DNA from: an uncultured Lachnospiraceae bacterium
GTDB lineage: Bacteria; Bacillota; Clostridia; Lachnospirales; Lachnospiraceae
Assembly (NCBI GenBank): GCA_946623875.1
Contig: CAMORO010000001.1
Location: 1-64,000 of the forward strand
Reading direction: 5' to 3'
DNA: 64,000 nucleotides
A program made the translations under genes and the position numbers. Numbering within the stretch: position 1 is the stretch's first letter; each line of letters begins with the position of its first letter. Below the pieces are notes generated by a model that did no database searches, was not told where the DNA came from, and saw only the letters and a list, made by a program, of their open reading frames with translations. Positions 17,159 through 26,619 of the stretch are shown in pieces.

Positions 17159-19144
17159 TTACTCACCCTCCGGTGCAGCTTCGGCTGCAGGTTCGGGTGC
17201 AGGTTCCGCAGGTGCTTCGGGTGCAGCTTCAGACGCTGCGGGTGTCTCGGGCATTACCGGAACAGCCGCCGGATCAAGTCCCGGGATCAACGGCATCATC
17301 GGAACTCCTGCCGCCGCACTCTTTAACTGGTTGATGGTACTCTTGCAGGCTTCTATGCTTCCTGTTGCTATGGCAGCCTTAACTGCTGCGGTTATTTCCG
17401 GATTGTCAGCCGCAGTTCCTACAGACGCTGTCTTCGGTACCGCCTGATAAGTACTCCTGTTTATCTGTACTCTTTCTGTTTCAACTCCGTCAACCTTGAT
17501 TATCTTCCAGTACTCACCTCTGTATCCGGTATGTGCCGACTGGATATGGATCTCACCTACAGGTGCGGACGGATCGGCAACCACCTTTTCACCTTCGGGT
17601 TCCTTCTTCTCAAGTTCCACGCTTTCAAATGATAATGTCCTGTTTGAAGGCCTGTTTTCAACTCCGTAAATGTTGAATACAACCTGTTTATCATCGGTCG
17701 TATATCCTTCGATGTATATGGGAGTCTCCATATTGTTTGTAAACTTAAAATCTTTGGATGTTCCCGAAATAGCCGCATCCGCCGACATATCTACATAATT
17801 TACGATCATGGAGTGATTGTATCTTTCGTCAACCTGAAGTTCAGCACGTATTACGGCATTGTAAAGGGTTGAACTTACCTGGCATATTCCGCCTCCAAGA
17901 CTCTCAACCACAAGTCCGTTGGCATATGAACCTGCCAGGAAATATCCGTTTTCTTCAGTGAAAGGACTTACACACTCATACACTGACAACTGTTCACCGG
18001 GATACAGCAGCCTTCCGTTGATAAGCTTGGTTCCGTTACGTACATTTCCCGAACGCTCCTTACCGGATGATGAGAAGCTGGTAGAAAAATGTCCCAACAG
18101 ATCCTTGACTTTCTCAAGGTCTGCGGCCGTTCCTTTGGGCTGTATCATTCCTGATACAAGTTCTATGCTCACACTTTCCTTGTTCCAGTTGTTCATGATA
18201 CTCATAACAGAATCTACGGACTGATCCACATCTATTCCGAAGCCTTCCTGTCCCTCTGTTATATGGAACACTCCGCCTTCCCTTGTCATCGTCGCATCCT
18301 TGGCATCGGATCCGCATGCATCACTCTCAGCCTGGACAACGTTTCTGACATACGCCTTGTCAGCGGCTACATTTATGTCATAGACCTTATGCTCTACCTC
18401 AAGGTCTTTGTTTGCCTTGTATCTTGCAATCACATTACCTGTCTTGCCAAGCCCTATCGCTTCAATAAGGATGTCACTGTTGCTCCACTTCACACCCAGA
18501 TCACCGGCCGATACGGTTGTTACCCTGTCATTTATTGATGTAAGTTCTATCGGAGTCTCGCGAAGCTTTGCAATGTAATCCTCTATCCTCGACTGCGCTT
18601 CCTTGTATGTGAGTCCTGAAATATCTATGTCATCAGCATACACACCCTTGTTTATCTTTGCGTCCGGATCAATATGTACGGACGCCGGGACTTCCACATT
18701 TATCTCAGTTGTCAGGCTGTTTTCATTTTCAAGCAGATTATCAGCCTCAATATCAACCGAATCACTTCCGGAGGAAATATTGATATTAACCTCATCTGCA
18801 GCGCTGTCCGTCTGTGTATCCGGTATACTGTCCGCTACTCCCGCAGATATATTAACATCGGTCACCGTGTCGTTATCCCCGGACGCTCCGTTATCCGCAT
18901 CAGTCCGGGCAGGATCGGTACTCTCATTATGTGCAGGTGCTGACGTATTCCCCTGTGTTCCCGACTTGGTTATGGTCACACCCTGCCGGGGTTCTTCATC
19001 AACAAACGTGATCACACTGTCTGATTTGCTTATGGATTTGCCGCTCCCTGCCGGCTTGGCAAATACCGGATCAACTCCCGTCAAAACCAGACCCGCTATG
19101 CACAATACTGCGGCACGAAGCCTTAGCTGCTTATTCACTGACAT
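17159..19144 (-). CDS. VanW-family protein with N-terminal signal and Pro/Ala/Glu-rich C-terminus
   Basis: VanW core NVRNGTKLINGRLLYPGEQLSVYECVSPFTEENGYFLAGSYANGLVVESLGGGICQVSSTLYNAVIRAEL. Confidence 0.9.
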   Translation of the reverse strand: MSVNKQLRLRAAVLCIAGLVLTGVDPVFAKPAGSGKSISKSDSVITFVDEEPRQGVTITKSGTQGNTSAPAHNESTDPARTDADNGASGDNDTVTDVNISAGVADSIPDTQTDSAADEVNINISSGSDSVDIEADNLLENENSLTTEINVEVPASVHIDPDAKINKGVYADDIDISGLTYKEAQSRIEDYIAKLRETPIELTSINDRVTTVSAGDLGVKWSNSDILIEAIGLGKTGNVIARYKANKDLEVEHKVYDINVAADKAYVRNVVQAESDACGSDAKDATMTREGGVFHITEGQEGFGIDVDQSVDSVMSIMNNWNKESVSIELVSGMIQPKGTAADLEKVKDLLGHFSTSFSSSGKERSGNVRNGTKLINGRLLYPGEQLSVYECVSPFTEENGYFLAGSYANGLVVESLGGGICQVSSTLYNAVIRAELQVDERYNHSMIVNYVDMSADAAISGTSKDFKFTNNMETPIYIEGYTTDDKQVVFNIYGVENRPSNRTLSFESVELEKKEPEGEKVVADPSAPVGEIHIQSAHTGYRGEYWKIIKVDGVETERVQINRSTYQAVPKTASVGTAADNPEITAAVKAAIATGSIEACKSTINQLKSAAAGVPMMPLIPGLDPAAVPVMPETPAASEAAPEAPAEPAPEPAAEAAPEGE

Positions 19145-19290
19145 CCCTCAATTCTTTAATACTAAATTTCAAGTCAACTTGAAATTTGGTTACATTCAAC
19201 GTATATTATAGTAAACGCATCATACGATTTAATTAAAGGCAGCGATTTACGTATTGAGTATAAATGATCGCGTTTACTGTAACCATAATC

Positions 19291-19395
19291 TTACTGTATA
19301 AGATAAGCTATGGTCGGAACAACCATGGCAAGTACAAGGATTATAATTATTATACTTGACATGAGCTTTTTTGATTTCTTATTGTAGAAATTCAT
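19291..19395 (-). CDS. 34-aa single-TM small membrane protein (Prli42/DUF4044-like)
   Basis: MNFYNKKSKKLMSSIIIIILVLAMVVPTIAYLIQ with an AGGGAGGTTTTCC ribosome-binding site upstream; ORF track shows only a longer version. Confidence 0.6.
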   Translation of the reverse strand: MNFYNKKSKKLMSSIIIIILVLAMVVPTIAYLIQ

Positions 19396-19450
19396 GGAAA
19401 ACCTCCCTAAAATATATCTGAACCACTGATACCTTAAAGGAATATTATAT

Positions 19451-20113
19451 ATGATATCACCTATTTTTACAACTATTGTTATCGGTTTTCTGGCGATCAT
19501 GGTATACATGAAAGCAACCACAACCAGGTTCAATACAGGCGATGATGATGTCATCGAGAACGAGAGCAGGGCCAATGCGGTACGAAAAAAAAGCCTTGAT
19601 GATCTTAATTACATTCATATACCTGTAGAAACGCTTCCTTTCCATTATGAAGACACGGAAAAGACAGCGGATGGACCACGGAAATCGATCAATTCCGATG
19701 TTATTTTACGGGATGATGAGAACAATGTCCTCAGGATGTGTGACAGAAAAACAGTCAACTTCACGGGAATGTCAAATACCGATCTGAAAATGACATACGG
19801 TGCGCCCAATCTTACGGTCCTGTCCGAATATGATGCCAACTTCACGGAACTGGTTAAGGCTCTTGACACCTGGGGAACCCATCTTATAGAGCGTGATCTT
19901 AAGGATGATGCAAGGAAGGTACTTGAATTCGCGGTTGAATGCAGGAGCGACCTTAAATCTACCTATATAAATCTTGCCAATATATATGTTGACGGATTTG
20001 AATTCGACAGGCTTGATCACATAACCGAAATCGCGGACAGTCTCAATTCCCTTATGAAGGAGCCTATCCTGCGGGCACTTAGAGACAAAGCCGATCTGAG
20101 AAATATGTTCTGA
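19451..20113 (+). CDS. Hypothetical protein with N-terminal TM anchor
   Basis: MISPIFTTIVIGFLAIMVYMKATTTR TM then cytoplasmic alpha-helical domain; AAAGGA upstream. Confidence 0.7.
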   Translation: MISPIFTTIVIGFLAIMVYMKATTTRFNTGDDDVIENESRANAVRKKSLDDLNYIHIPVETLPFHYEDTEKTADGPRKSINSDVILRDDENNVLRMCDRKTVNFTGMSNTDLKMTYGAPNLTVLSEYDANFTELVKALDTWGTHLIERDLKDDARKVLEFAVECRSDLKSTYINLANIYVDGFEFDRLDHITEIADSLNSLMKEPILRALRDKADLRNMF

Positions 20114-20115
20114 CA

Positions 20116-20738
20116 TTAACTGTTCCGGATAATTACATATATTATGATCAACGCAAATGCCGCGAGTTGGGATTTCCTGTACATGGAAAGGATTGCTATA
20201 TATTCACGTATGAACATGCAAAACGTATTGCCCTGTTGATCCTTTGGCGAAGAAGCGGCAAAAGGTTCACCTGCTTTCCTATATAACAGCCGAGAATGAT
20301 AATATAATCCTTGTCATGACCGGGTTTATTAAGAGCAGCGGCGTAGCTCATTATTACGGTTCCGATAAAGATACAGATGTAGTAACATGCAATGATCTCA
20401 GTAATGATCGTATACCTGCACAACAGATTGAATATAAGGCAGACACAACCGAAAGCCGTTCCCAGCAAATGCCATTTCTTAAAACCTTCATGTCTTATCG
20501 TCGTCAGATTACATATGAAAAGAAATACCGTCATCGCAAAGATCACGGGGATCGTTCCTGTTAAAAAAAGCTTTGGAAAATCCGATATGATATCACGTAA
20601 TTCATGTCCTTTAAATGGAATATGTCTTATTATATGGACAATAAGCGAGATCAGCACTATGCCCAGCCCGGCAGTACTGATCCCGAAATATGAACATATG
20701 AAATTCCAGCGTTTATTTCTACTGTTGTTTGTTAACAT
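20116..20738 (-). pseudogene. YdcF/DUF218-family membrane protein with internal deletion and frameshift
   Basis: N-terminal TM region and DKDYIIILGCYIGKQVNLLPLLRQRINRAIRFA are followed directly, in another frame, by FIREYIAILSMYRKSQLAAFALIIIYVIIRNS* (stop at 20116). Confidence 0.65.
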
Positions 20739-20785
20739 GGTAATCTGTAACGTATAGAATAGCCACTGCCAAAAGCAGGGGCGTG

Positions 20786-21406
20786 TCATGCGTATGAACA
20801 GTACTTCCTGAGCTTGCAGCGCTCACATTGCGGACTTATCGCCTTACATATATCACGTCCGAAGGTGATGAGCTGTATGTTTATGAGTATCCAGTGATCC
20901 TTCGGTATCTCCTTCATCAGATCGAACTCTATCTTCACCGGCTCGGTCTCTCTGGTGAGACCGAGCTTACCGGATATCCTCTTTACATGCGTATCAACCA
21001 CGATGCTTGGGATACCGTATACATTTCCTCTTATTACGTTGGCAGTCTTTCTTCCCACACCCGGCAGTGATGTAAGTTCGTCTATATCCGAAGGAACCCT
21101 GTCATCATATTTCTCATGGAGCATGCGGCAGCATGCAATGATATTCTTCGCCTTGTTGTGATAGAAACCGGTACTCTTTATATCCTGCTCCAGCTCGCTC
21201 AGCGAAGCTTCGGCAAAAGACCGTATATCGGGATACTTAACAAACAGATCCTTTGTAACTGTATTTACTCTGGCATCGGTACACTGGGCCGAAAGTATGG
21301 TGGCGATCAGGAGCTGCCAGGCACTGTCATGATCAAGATAGCAGACAAGACCGGTCCCGTACATATCGTCCAGTATGTTCAAAATTTCTCCGGTACGCTT
21401 CTTCAT
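20786..21406 (-). CDS. nth: Endonuclease III
   Basis: MKKRTGEILNILDDMYG...DELTSLPGVGRKTANVIRGNVYGIPSIVVDTHVKRISGKLGL...CKAISPQCERCKLRKYC (HhH-GPD plus Fe-S loop). Confidence 0.95.
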   Translation of the reverse strand: MKKRTGEILNILDDMYGTGLVCYLDHDSAWQLLIATILSAQCTDARVNTVTKDLFVKYPDIRSFAEASLSELEQDIKSTGFYHNKAKNIIACCRMLHEKYDDRVPSDIDELTSLPGVGRKTANVIRGNVYGIPSIVVDTHVKRISGKLGLTRETEPVKIEFDLMKEIPKDHWILINIQLITFGRDICKAISPQCERCKLRKYCSYA

Positions 21407-21410
21407 TGTA

Positions 21411-22619
21411 TTATTCCAGGCTGACCTTACTGAGTTCGATGAGCTTGTTATGCATCTCTGTCTCGATACGGCTAAGCTCCTTCTCGGCCTCGGCACGCTT
21501 CGTACGTCCGTCTGCCTGTATCTGTACCACTTCGTTAAGCGTATCGATAAGTGTCTGATTGGTATGTGTAAGGGTCTCGATGTCCACGATTCCTCTCTCA
21601 GCCTCCTTCGCCGATGCAACAGTTGCTATCTTAAGGGCTTCGGCATTCTTCTTAAGAAGCTCATTGGTCATATCCGTCACGTCCTTCTGGGCTTTGGCAG
21701 CCTCGGTTGAATGGTTAAGACCTATAGCGATAACCATCTGACTCTTCCAGAGAGGTATGGTATTCACCAGAGTACTCTGGATCTTCTCAGACATCATCGT
21801 ATCGTTGTTCTGGATAAGACGTATCTGCGGAGCCATCTGCATGGATATGTTTCTTGTAAGCTCAAGGTCATAGATCTTTTTCTCAAATCTCTCTATCATT
21901 GCAGCGTAATCGGAAGCAGCCTGCGAATCCTCGGGAAGCCCTGTTTCTTCAGCTTTCTTAAGAAGCTTCGGAAGCTCCTGCTGCTTGGCGATCGCAAGCT
22001 TTTCCTTTCCTGCGATTATATAAAGCGTCAGGTTCTTGTAATAGGTAAGGTTCGTCTCATACATCTTATCGAGCATTGCGACATCCTTAAGCAGAGTCAC
22101 CTGATGTCCTTCCATGATCTTAACGACCTTGTTCACATTGTTTTCGGTCTTGTCATATCTTGCAACAAGATCGTTAACCTTGGCCTGTCCCTTCTTGAAC
22201 AGTCCAAGAAAGCCCTTCTTCTCTTCCTCTGTATTAAAACCCTTAAGCTCCGCAACAAGACCGGTAAGCAGTTCACCGATCTCACCCATATCCTTGGTAC
22301 GTACGCTGTTAAGTGCTCCCTCGGAGAAATCGGCTATCTTCTTCTGTGCTCCGGCGCCGTACTGGATCACGAGCTGGGTATTGTTAAGGTCTATCTGCTG
22401 TACGTAGCTGTCAACAACTTTCTGCTCCTCAGGAGTCAGATCGCTCTTTGTCTTAATGTCGGCAAGCTCGGTTCCGTAGTCAACCGGTGTATGGGCTACC
22501 GGCTTCTCCGGTTCAAGTGCGGCAAACGGCGACTCGTACAGAGTTGCTTCCGGTACTGCAGGTTCTGCCTGCATGGCTGCTGTTGTTCCCATTGTTGTGT
22601 CGTTTAAATTTGTGTCCAT
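21411..22619 (-). CDS. Toxic anion resistance protein (TelA family)
   Basis: TelA-like body ...VDSYVQQIDLNNTQLVIQYGAGAQKKIADFSEGALNSVRTKDMGEIGELLTGLVAELKGF... Confidence 0.92.
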   Translation of the reverse strand: MDTNLNDTTMGTTAAMQAEPAVPEATLYESPFAALEPEKPVAHTPVDYGTELADIKTKSDLTPEEQKVVDSYVQQIDLNNTQLVIQYGAGAQKKIADFSEGALNSVRTKDMGEIGELLTGLVAELKGFNTEEEKKGFLGLFKKGQAKVNDLVARYDKTENNVNKVVKIMEGHQVTLLKDVAMLDKMYETNLTYYKNLTLYIIAGKEKLAIAKQQELPKLLKKAEETGLPEDSQAASDYAAMIERFEKKIYDLELTRNISMQMAPQIRLIQNNDTMMSEKIQSTLVNTIPLWKSQMVIAIGLNHSTEAAKAQKDVTDMTNELLKKNAEALKIATVASAKEAERGIVDIETLTHTNQTLIDTLNEVVQIQADGRTKRAEAEKELSRIETEMHNKLIELSKVSLE

Positions 22620-22690
22620 GGTATACCCTCCGTTTTATGACATACTGTTTATTGCTACGTTTGGAAAACCGTTAAAATCCCATATAACCT

Positions 22691-24073
22691 TTACTGACCC
22701 TTGAGTACGGGCTCCTGCGCCAGACCTTCCTGCGTGAGCATGGTCGTCAGTACCTGTGCATCCGAAGTCACATCCCATACGGAATCCCGGAACAGGTTGT
22801 TGAGCAGTTGGACAAAGGCTTCATTTATCGTATCCAGCGTATTCTCTATCTCGGACTTGGCATCTTTTATTTCCTTACCGGGAGCACTGACCTTATCATA
22901 CTCGGCATAGGCCTCCACCAGCTTAAGCATAGTGGGAAGATAGTAGTCCATAAGCTTGTGCATCCTGTCCATCTGTTCCGGATGTTCACTGACCCTGTTG
23001 AAAATCTGCTTAAGAACATCTTCAAGGTAGCTTAACTTGGCAGATATCACTTCGCCCGGAATATCATCATTAAGCCTGTGCAGCTTCTCTATGGCCTCCA
23101 TACCGTCAGAAACCATTACTTCAAGTTCACTCTTCTCCTCCGTGGTAAGCTCAGCCTCTTTCGCTGCCTCTTCAGCCTTCTGCCTGCTCTTCATCGTATC
23201 GTATTCCCTGTATACCTCTTCCGAAAGCATAAGGGTAGTCTCTTCCGTATCCAGATAGCCCTCAGGGTAAAATCCCTTTTTGAGCATCTTCTTTATATCC
23301 TTTCGAAGCTTCTTCTCTTCGGTTCCGGTCGCAGATGCAAGCCTGGCAATTGTGGAATACATCTTGGTACCGCATAGCTGCGCATATCTCTTCGCCCGTT
23401 TGATCAGATTTCTGTCATTTCCGCCCTTCACTATGGCAGCTATACTGACTATCGTGAGAATGGAGCAGACCAGGATCCCGATCCCCATCGAGGAATCCAC
23501 TGTTGCAGCTATCGCCAGCATCAGAGTTATCAGTCCAAACAGGCTGGTACCTATGATCCCAAGTACCAGATACAATAAACTTGTATTATCACCCACTGCT
23601 TTAAATTTGGTAGGCAGGAGCTGTCCGTTTACCACGATCGAATTGGGTGATCTTAAGAGCCTTTTTAATTCTTCGCGTTTACGTCTTTCGCTAATGCTCT
23701 TTTGACGCTGCTCCGTTGCGTTTGTTCCGCTTCTTAAGGGTGCCTCACCGGGTCTTTTGACATATGCCGACTCCCTCTGCGCTCTTCTTGCCGCTTCACG
23801 CTGCCTGCGTTCCTCCCTCTCCCGCTCAAGCTGTTTCTGCTTTTCCCTTGTAGCAGCTCCGTCCGAGTAGGTAGAGTATTTATGGGTTGAAACATTCTGA
23901 GCTCCGCCTCCGAGTATACTCCTCTCAAGATGCTCTGTCGCATCATCGAGAACACGGTTGACAGAAGACCTTATCGCGCTGTCAAGTCCGCCAAAATTAC
24001 CGTTCTTAAGTCCCTGCTTAAGAGCCCTGCTTATCTCATCGCCTATTTCATTAAACAGTTGATTGTCTGCCAT
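22691..24073 (-). CDS. XpaC-like (5-bromo-4-chloroindolyl phosphate hydrolysis family) protein
   Basis: Two central TMs and a C-terminal XpaC-like helical region; adjacent to TelA as often seen. Confidence 0.72.
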   Translation of the reverse strand: MADNQLFNEIGDEISRALKQGLKNGNFGGLDSAIRSSVNRVLDDATEHLERSILGGGAQNVSTHKYSTYSDGAATREKQKQLEREREERRQREAARRAQRESAYVKRPGEAPLRSGTNATEQRQKSISERRKREELKRLLRSPNSIVVNGQLLPTKFKAVGDNTSLLYLVLGIIGTSLFGLITLMLAIAATVDSSMGIGILVCSILTIVSIAAIVKGGNDRNLIKRAKRYAQLCGTKMYSTIARLASATGTEEKKLRKDIKKMLKKGFYPEGYLDTEETTLMLSEEVYREYDTMKSRQKAEEAAKEAELTTEEKSELEVMVSDGMEAIEKLHRLNDDIPGEVISAKLSYLEDVLKQIFNRVSEHPEQMDRMHKLMDYYLPTMLKLVEAYAEYDKVSAPGKEIKDAKSEIENTLDTINEAFVQLLNNLFRDSVWDVTSDAQVLTTMLTQEGLAQEPVLKGQ

Positions 24074-24113
24074 TTTCGCTCCGCATTGCTATATTGATAA
24101 CTATTCAGAACAG

Positions 24114-24863
24114 TTACTGGTTATCATCATGTCCGTAGTAAGAACCATAGTATTTACCATAATATTTGCCATAGTACTTACCGTAATACTTGCCGTAATA
24201 CTTACCGTAGTATTTACCGTACTTACCGCCCATATCCACCTTGTTAAGGATCACGCCGAGGAAGGGGCAGCCCGTCTTGCGAAGCTGCTCGATAACACGC
24301 TCAACGAATTTGCGGCTTATTGCCCTTGCTTCAAGCACGAGAGCCACTCCGTCACAGCTCTGAGCTATGATAGCACCGTCAATAACGCTTCCGATAGGCG
24401 GGGTATCGACTATAACATAATCATAAATATCCCTGAATTTGCTCAGAACAAGCTTAAATCTTGATGTTCCGAGAAGTTCGGAAGGGTTGGGCGGAACGGG
24501 ACCCGTAGGTATTATATGAAGTCCCTTTACGTTGGTCGAGTAAATAACATCCTGGATATCTCTCTTTCCTGCCAGGAAATGAGACAGTCCCGACGAGATC
24601 CTTGTAATATTGTAACGGCCAAGAATAACCGACTTTCTCATATCACCGTCAATAAACAGTACATGTTTGCCCGCCTCTGCCATTGAAATTGCAAGGTTAA
24701 AAGAAACCGAGGATTTCCCCTCATTGGGTACACAGCTCGTGATCGCGATAACCTTCACGTTATTACCGCAGAATTCCATGTTTGATCTCAAAGATTTGTA
24801 TGCTTCGTTGGTCTGGAAGCTCAGCTTATTCTTACGGTTTATCGTAATGACCTTAGTATCCAT
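24114..24863 (-). CDS. CpsD/CapB-family BY-kinase
   Basis: SCVPNEGKSSVSFNLAISMAEAGKHVLFIDGDMRKS...VDTPPIGSVIDGAI; Tyr-rich C-terminal tail. Confidence 0.93.
   Translation of the reverse strand: MDTKVITINRKNKLSFQTNEAYKSLRSNMEFCGNNVKVIAITSCVPNEGKSSVSFNLAISMAEAGKHVLFIDGDMRKSVILGRYNITRISSGLSHFLAGKRDIQDVIYSTNVKGLHIIPTGPVPPNPSELLGTSRFKLVLSKFRDIYDYVIVDTPPIGSVIDGAIIAQSCDGVALVLEARAISRKFVERVIEQLRKTGCPFLGVILNKVDMGGKYGKYYGKYYGKYYGKYYGKYYGKYYGSYYGHDDNQ
24120..24233. repeat. 12-bp tandem repeat encoding KYYG-type tail of the BY-kinase
   Basis: Minus-strand translation GGKYGKYYGKYYGKYYGKYYGKYYGKYYGSYYGHDDNQ; diverged 12-bp units. Confidence 0.9.
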
Positions 24864-25689
24864 CTTTCGAAGAATCCTCCTTTCCGGATCTTAATACATC
24901 AACATTTACCGGAGTCTGGGTCCTGTGACCGTAACTGCTCCTCTTATGCTTTTTCTTCTTACTCTTCCTTGTTTCGTTCCCTTCATCATCTTCAGTCTCG
25001 TCCTCAAAGGGAATGGAGCCGAGGACACTGACCTTAAGGTACTGCTCGATATCATCGGGATTCTTTACGGTATCATCCATTATATAAACAAGAATGATCA
25101 TTGCTATTGAGAAGAAACTTCCGACCGCCGCGCCGATTATCGTATTCCTGAACACCTTGGGTGATGACGGTTCCTCAGGAAGATCTGCTTCCTCCACAAC
25201 GTTTACGGCTTCGGTGTTCATGACAGCCGCAATATGAGTGGATGCGGAATTCCTTATTTCATCGGCTATCGCCCGCGCCATCTCCGGACTTGAATCCTCA
25301 ACCGTTATCGTTATGATACGGGTATCAGTGGGTACGCTCACATTTATCTTACTCTTGAGCTTCTTATTGTCGATATCAAGTGCAAGCTCTTTTCTGACCT
25401 CATCAAGTACCGGACGGCTCGTAACAAGCTCCTGATAATCCTTGGTCAACTGTGTACCCGTCTGAAGATCCGAATAAGTGAGTGATTCATTACTCTGCCT
25501 GTTTATAATATACATCTTGGTGGTCGATATATACATAGGCGTAATTACATAGACTGATACAAGAAAGGTTATTATACCCGAAAGCGCCGCAAATATAATG
25601 ATTATCCACAGCTTACTGACAAGTACGCCTATCAGCTCCACCAGATCTATTTCTATTTCGTCCGACTGTATCTGATTGCCCTGTTCCAT
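24853..25689 (-). CDS. Polysaccharide chain-length/Wzz-type protein (CpsC/YveK-like)
   Basis: IDLVELIGVLVSKLWIIIIFAALSGIITF N-terminal TM, Wzz domain, second TM near the C-terminus. Confidence 0.9.
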   Translation of the reverse strand: MEQGNQIQSDEIEIDLVELIGVLVSKLWIIIIFAALSGIITFLVSVYVITPMYISTTKMYIINRQSNESLTYSDLQTGTQLTKDYQELVTSRPVLDEVRKELALDIDNKKLKSKINVSVPTDTRIITITVEDSSPEMARAIADEIRNSASTHIAAVMNTEAVNVVEEADLPEEPSSPKVFRNTIIGAAVGSFFSIAMIILVYIMDDTVKNPDDIEQYLKVSVLGSIPFEDETEDDEGNETRKSKKKKHKRSSYGHRTQTPVNVDVLRSGKEDSSKDGY

Positions 25690-25757
25690 TAATTGTGTTT
25701 CTCCTATGATTTGTTATCGGTAAAAATAATGTGCTGCTGCGAATAGTGTATGAATGA

Positions 25758-26483
25758 TCAGTTCAACGGCTTGTTGTTTACTATGTTGATCGCATTCGCA
25801 TACAGTATCCCGGCAGCATAATCGTGATCACACTTTCTCAATATGTATTCCGCACATTCAGCCATTTCCGGCTTCCTTGATCCCATGCTGTGCGCATCGG
25901 TCCCTATAAAGTGGATCCATTCCTCCTTAAGAAGCTTTTTTAAGAACCTCTTGATCCTGCTGCCTCCTTCTCCGGTAAACGACCTGCTGTTTACCTGTAT
26001 CAGGGCTCCCCGCGAAATAAGGTCGTCAATTATTTCGGGATCCTTTACAAGGCAGTCGTAGCGTTCGACATGAGCAAGCACCGGATAACAGCCGTAGCTT
26101 GATACATTCTTGACCGCCTCGATTATCTCCCTTTTCTCCACAACCGTGGAGAATTCGATCAACACGTAGTCCGAATCGGCCAGTGTATGGACTCTGCCCT
26201 CCTCTATCCACTCGGTGATCGAAGGGTAATAATATATCTCATTGCCTATAAACAGCTTAAGATCCGGATGTCTCTTTGCAGACAACTGTTTGAGCCTTGC
26301 AAATGTATCATCTATCACATGCCTGTCGGTCTCAACGTATCCGCCATGATAATGAGGGGTCAGTATCATCGCCCTTATGCCTTCATCATAAGCATAATCA
26401 AGCATGCTGAGTGACATATCCATATTTTTCGAACCGTCATCCACTCCCGGGAGTATATGACAGTGTGTGTCAAGATAAAACAC
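25758..26483 (-). CDS. CpsB/CapC-type PHP phosphotyrosine phosphatase
   Basis: MFYLDTHCHILPGVDDGSKNMDMSLSMLDYAYDEGIRAMILTPHYHGG. Confidence 0.93.
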   Translation of the reverse strand: MFYLDTHCHILPGVDDGSKNMDMSLSMLDYAYDEGIRAMILTPHYHGGYVETDRHVIDDTFARLKQLSAKRHPDLKLFIGNEIYYYPSITEWIEEGRVHTLADSDYVLIEFSTVVEKREIIEAVKNVSSYGCYPVLAHVERYDCLVKDPEIIDDLISRGALIQVNSRSFTGEGGSRIKRFLKKLLKEEWIHFIGTDAHSMGSRKPEMAECAEYILRKCDHDYAAGILYANAINIVNNKPLN

Positions 26484-26619
26484 CGTATATCCCTTTCATA
26501 TAGATTATAGTATTCTTCGCTGTTCTGCCTACAGATCTGCCCACGATGCCCACATCATGGGAGCCCGCCGGCTTTGAGACATCAGCGGGATCCGGCAGGC
26601 TTCCTTCCTCCCGGCGGGA

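Noticed and set aside
20786-21619. Full 277-aa ORF as the nth start
   Set aside because: The Arg/Ser-rich N-terminal extension is out-of-frame TelA sequence; the real start is probably the ATG at 21406.
21711-22607. 298-aa plus-strand ORF opposite TelA
   Set aside because: Antisense to a confident TelA gene; composition reflects the Lys/Glu-rich opposite frame and no start signal is evident.
24120-24233. CRISPR-like array interpretation of the repeats
   Set aside because: Repeats are contiguous 12-bp coding units without spacers.
24063-24464. Plus-strand 133-aa ORF with hydrophobic periodic sequence VFTIIFAIVLTVILAVILTVVFTVL
   Set aside because: It is the antisense reading of the (KYYG)n repeat of the BY-kinase; no ribosome-binding site and full overlap with a confident gene.
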